Positions 6,137 to 8,533 of a DNA stretch of 8,533 bases are shown here, in pieces. The notes under the pieces were generated by a model. The model made no database searches and had not been told where the DNA came from. It worked only from the letters and a program-made list of their open reading frames with translations. This DNA is from Anaerolineae bacterium. GTDB lineage: Bacteria > Chloroflexota > Anaerolineae > Aggregatilineales > Phototrophicaceae. The stretch's first letter is position 1; the number at the start of each line of letters is the position of its first letter. Location of the stretch: NCBI GenBank assembly GCA_015492875.1, contig WGEI01000517.1:1-8533 (forward strand), given 5' to 3'. The position numbers and the translations under genes are program-made.

Positions 6137-7177
6137 TTAATTGCCATTGGTTTGCAAATCTAGCCAGAAGATGTCATGGCGATAGAGTGTGTGAACAAAT
6201 AGTCTCATATCAGGGGTGATGGTTAAACCAGCTAGTGGAGCAGAGAGTTCAGTAAGTACAACGATTTGAACGTCGTCATTGGAGCAACCATTGTCTTTGG
6301 TAATGCAAGTCTGTGGATCTACACGTCCGACAACACCTCGATTACCTAAACTGTAGGTGAAATAGAGTAGGTTATCGTTAGCAAGGACTAGGTTTGCTGT
6401 GTTCTGTAAGCCAGTGACAAGCGGCAGTGGTGTGATATTACCAGAGTTTATATCAGTGGTTGGAAACCATTCTATAGAACGTCTAGCACTACCGTTATTG
6501 GCAAAATAGATATTTTCTAAATCGTTTGTGATGCCTGCAGGAGAGCGAAGTTCATCAACAATCGTTTGAACGTCTCCAGTGCGTGATACTAATGAAATTG
6601 AATTACCTAGTAAGTTGGTGATTAGAAATGCCTCATCAGATATAGGTGTTATACCCCATGGAGCATCTAAACCTGTTGCAATACGGCGAGAAGATCGATT
6701 GGGCATGACTTTAATTAGGGCATTGGTTTCGAAGTCTGGCACCCAGATAACAGGTTGGTTGTCTATTTCTTCAATGTAGAGAGTGTGAGCGTTACGAATG
6801 CCTTGTATATAAGTTTCGGTGTCGCCTGTTATGTCTTGAATTTTATAGAGTGTCCAATCCCCATTACAGGCTACATAGAGATAATTGTTGAACCAAGCAA
6901 TGCCGTTGGGTCGCTGCACGTTTCCAACGAGTATTGTTAGGTCTTGTTGGGTGAATGGTTCAAAGTTGGGTGATAGGTTAATAGTTGGTGTGCTGGTGGG
7001 AGTAACGGAGGGGGTATTGGTGATTGTCGGTGTAATGAGTACAGCTGTTGGTGTTTTGGAAGGGGCAAGTGTAGGTGTGGGAGGGGTATTGGTTGATTGC
7101 GCTGTTATGTGGTAAGTATAGGAAAAAAGTGTAATGAATATGATGAAGCTGGTAATGGGTAAAATTCTTTTTATCAT
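6137..7177 (-). CDS. Secreted protein with Thr/Pro linker and NHL-like six-bladed propeller
   Basis: This 346-residue protein starts with a signal sequence (MIKRIL, then a hydrophobic core at about 5-20, with possible cleavage near ITAQS around 27). There is no lipobox Cys, so export without a lipid anchor is likely. Residues 30-65 form a Thr/Pro-rich spacer of TPT type, a style frequent in exported Chloroflexota proteins. Six similar segments follow, at about 88-113, 127-158, 169-199, 210-238, 257-287 and 311-341. Most begin with a short turn such as RPNGIAW, APWGIT or SPAGIT and carry hydrophobic strands, which suggests a six-bladed NHL/SMP-30-like beta propeller. No catalytic site can be assigned; Cys291 and Cys298 could form a disulfide. 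The start is supported by AAAAGG eight bases upstream. The gene lies 31 bases downstream of the histidine kinase gene and may share its transcript. Confidence 0.83.
   Translation of the reverse strand: MIKRILPITSFIIFITLFSYTYHITAQSTNTPPTPTLAPSKTPTAVLITPTITNTPSVTPTSTPTINLSPNFEPFTQQDLTILVGNVQRPNGIAWFNNYLYVACNGDWTLYKIQDITGDTETYIQGIRNAHTLYIEEIDNQPVIWVPDFETNALIKVMPNRSSRRIATGLDAPWGITPISDEAFLITNLLGNSISLVSRTGDVQTIVDELRSPAGITNDLENIYFANNGSARRSIEWFPTTDINSGNITPLPLVTGLQNTANLVLANDNLLYFTYSLGNRGVVGRVDPQTCITKDNGCSNDDVQIVVLTELSAPLAGLTITPDMRLFVHTLYRHDIFWLDLQTNGN
6983..7090 (-). repeat. Low-complexity segment coding the Thr/Pro linker
   Basis: This is degenerate short-repeat DNA within the propeller gene (many GTTGG/GGTGT/GGGGT units on the plus strand). 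It encodes about 36 residues dominated by Thr and Pro, with TPT, TPS and TNTP units. It reads as a flexible extracellular spacer between signal peptide and propeller. Such tracts can vary in length between strains. Confidence 0.6.
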
Positions 7178-7185
7178 GATGTATG

Positions 7186-7191
7186 CCTTTT
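7186..7191 (-). promoter_or_regulatory. Ribosome binding site of the secreted propeller gene
   Basis: On the minus strand AAAAGG lies eight bases before the ATG at 7177-7175, which supports that start. It falls in the 31-base gap after the kinase stop codon. No promoter or terminator is recognisable in that gap. Confidence 0.5.
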
Positions 7192-7208
7192 GTTATGGCT
7201 ATGCGAAG

Positions 7209-8533
7209 TTATTTTGAGTTCAATTTATTCGATTTAGGGGTAACAGCAGGTATCCAAACGTAGAAAGTTGTACCTTTGCCAACTTCACTTTCTAACCATA
7301 CACGTCCTTTATGATTATCGATAATTGTTTTTACTAAACTCAACCCCAAACCAGAACCGCTCACATGCTCTACGCCTTGTTGACGCCCTCTAAAAAAGCG
7401 GGCAAATATCTGCGATTGAAGCTCTGTGGGGATACCTATGCCGGTATCAATCACTTTGAATAAAACGCCATTTTCATGATTATGCACACAGACTTTGACT
7501 TGGCCATTATCTGGCGTGAACTTGATAGCGTTTTCTACAATATTGATTAAAGCACGGTCAAGCTGCTCTTGATCGCCAAGAAAATTGGTGACATCTTCGT
7601 TAATCTCAACCGCTAAGCTAATGTTGCGCTCTATGGCAAAGTGCTGCAACTCATCCAATATAGCGCGGATACTTAATCTGGGGTCACAGGATTCAAAAGA
7701 TTTAATGCCTTCCCCTACGCGCTCTAAATCTAGAATGCCACGGATAATGCGATTCATGCGCTCTAATTGCTTTTCAATCGAGCGTATTGAATACATCATT
7801 TCCTCATCACCATGTTGTTCAACATCTTCTTGCAAAAGTTCTAAATTAGCCATAGCTGCTTGAAGAGGATTTTTCAGGTCATGGCTCGTCATTCTCACCA
7901 TCTCGCTTTTGATACGATCTAACTCTTTTAGCTGCGTTACATCGTTGAGAACAGCCACCCACCCTTCAACGCGGTTTGTGCCTAGTGTGGCGACATGGCA
8001 CAAGTATACAGTATCTCCCAATGTTATTTCGTAACTATAGCCTTTCTGTTCGCGGAGCTTTCTTAAAACTTGTTTGTAGTTTCGTGGCAGGGCGTGGAGA
8101 GGCAATAACTTAGGTATTGTTTTCGTAGGTAGAGGGTCATCAAGTTGAAAAAGTTGGCGAGCTGCGAGATTGGCAAAAATGAGTTTGAACTGGCGATTTA
8201 CTGCTAAAACTGGGTTATCGGTGCTGCTTAGAACGGTGTTTAATTGACTATGCGCAATTTCAAGTTCGTTAGTTAAGCGACGCAAGCGGTCAAATAACTG
8301 ACCGTGTGAAATCGCAACGGCGGCTTGCGCCGCAAGCATTTCCATGAGATGCACATCTTCCATGCTCAAAAGCTTGTTATGACGCCCAGTAATGACCATC
8401 AAAACGCCGAGAACATCACTGGCATACATCAGTGGCACACATAAAACTGAGCCAAAAGTATCACGGGCTAATGGTAAATCGGGCGCGCCCTTCCAATCGC
8501 GGCGATAATTGGTCACGAGAACGGATTCATGGG
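7209..8533 (-). CDS. Sensor histidine kinase, GAF-PAS-HisKA-HATPase (N terminus outside window)
   Basis: This is a two-component sensor kinase that autophosphorylates on His and passes the phosphate to a response regulator not present here. The frame stays open to the right edge, so the GTG at 8516 is most likely internal. Domains, numbered from that codon, are the C-terminal part of a GAF domain (about 1-75, with the VLCVPL and LGVLMV strands) and a coiled linker (76-93). A PAS domain (about 94-192) comes next, ending VLNDVTQLKELD. HisKA (about 200-265) carries the phospho-acceptor His212 in SHDLKNPL. The HATPase domain (about 310-423) has N-box Asn329 in INIVENAIKFTP, G1 DTGIGIP (357-363), F box FARFFRG and G2 GSGLGLSLV (387-395). 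All catalytic boxes are intact. The visible part has no membrane helix, so this half is cytoplasmic; a membrane or further sensor part could lie upstream. The secreted propeller gene follows after 31 bases. Confidence 0.95.
   Translation of the reverse strand, partial: HESVLVTNYRRDWKGAPDLPLARDTFGSVLCVPLMYASDVLGVLMVITGRHNKLLSMEDVHLMEMLAAQAAVAISHGQLFDRLRRLTNELEIAHSQLNTVLSSTDNPVLAVNRQFKLIFANLAARQLFQLDDPLPTKTIPKLLPLHALPRNYKQVLRKLREQKGYSYEITLGDTVYLCHVATLGTNRVEGWVAVLNDVTQLKELDRIKSEMVRMTSHDLKNPLQAAMANLELLQEDVEQHGDEEMMYSIRSIEKQLERMNRIIRGILDLERVGEGIKSFESCDPRLSIRAILDELQHFAIERNISLAVEINEDVTNFLGDQEQLDRALINIVENAIKFTPDNGQVKVCVHNHENGVLFKVIDTGIGIPTELQSQIFARFFRGRQQGVEHVSGSGLGLSLVKTIIDNHKGRVWLESEVGKGTTFYVWIPAVTPKSNKLNSK

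Noticed and set aside
6579..7115. Plus-strand open frames opposite the secreted propeller gene
   Set aside because: They mirror the Thr/Pro-rich and propeller coding strand (Val/Gly-rich products) and lack ribosome binding sites. The minus-strand gene has a signal peptide and repeat structure.
8514..8516. GTG at 8516 (minus strand) as the true start of the histidine kinase
   Set aside because: The frame stays open to the window edge (His-Glu-Ser-Val-Leu precede it), and the GTG falls inside a GAF domain, so the gene almost certainly begins outside the window.

Overview
This window reads as ordinary chromosomal DNA from a bacterium of moderate GC (mid-40s percent, judged by eye). The best lineage guess is Chloroflexota, possibly Anaerolineae-like. 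That rests on the Thr/Pro ('TPT') linker after the signal peptide of a secreted protein, on a DapL-like aminotransferase sequence, and on folate-dependent TrmFO. It is inference from style, not from a marker gene. Genes are densely packed, and there is no stretch over 300 bases without a gene. I see no tRNA, rRNA, insertion sequence, CRISPR array, phage gene or origin.

Left part, plus strand. The window opens inside the 3' end of a fabF-type ketosynthase gene (fatty acid elongation), closed by a convincing intrinsic terminator at 435-466. A 421-residue TPR-repeat protein of unknown role follows (545-1810). Next is trmFO (best start 1895, end 3262), the FAD/folate enzyme that makes m5U54 in tRNA, with a possible promoter just upstream. 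A roughly 100-base spacer then holds a perfect TATAAT hexamer and a 9-bp hairpin. It leads into a PLP aminotransferase resembling LL-diaminopimelate aminotransferase (3364-4533). That gene overlaps hflX, a ribosome-associated GTPase (4523-5827), by 11 bases. A two-helix small membrane protein (5839-6087) starts 11 bases after hflX. The last three genes look like one transcription unit.

Right part, minus strand, convergent with the left block. A sensor histidine kinase (GAF-PAS-HisKA-HATPase) runs in from beyond the right edge and ends at 7209. After a 31-base gap comes a secreted, probably lipid-free protein with a Thr/Pro linker and a predicted six-bladed NHL-like propeller (6137-7177). The two blocks meet in a 49-base convergent gap.

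Functionally the plus-strand genes are housekeeping (lipid, tRNA modification, amino acid or cell wall precursor, ribosome rescue) plus two uncharacterised members, the TPR protein and the small membrane protein. The minus-strand pair is the more lineage-specific part. I did not find a clear new multi-gene system. The items most worth a second look are the small protein behind hflX and the kinase/propeller pair.
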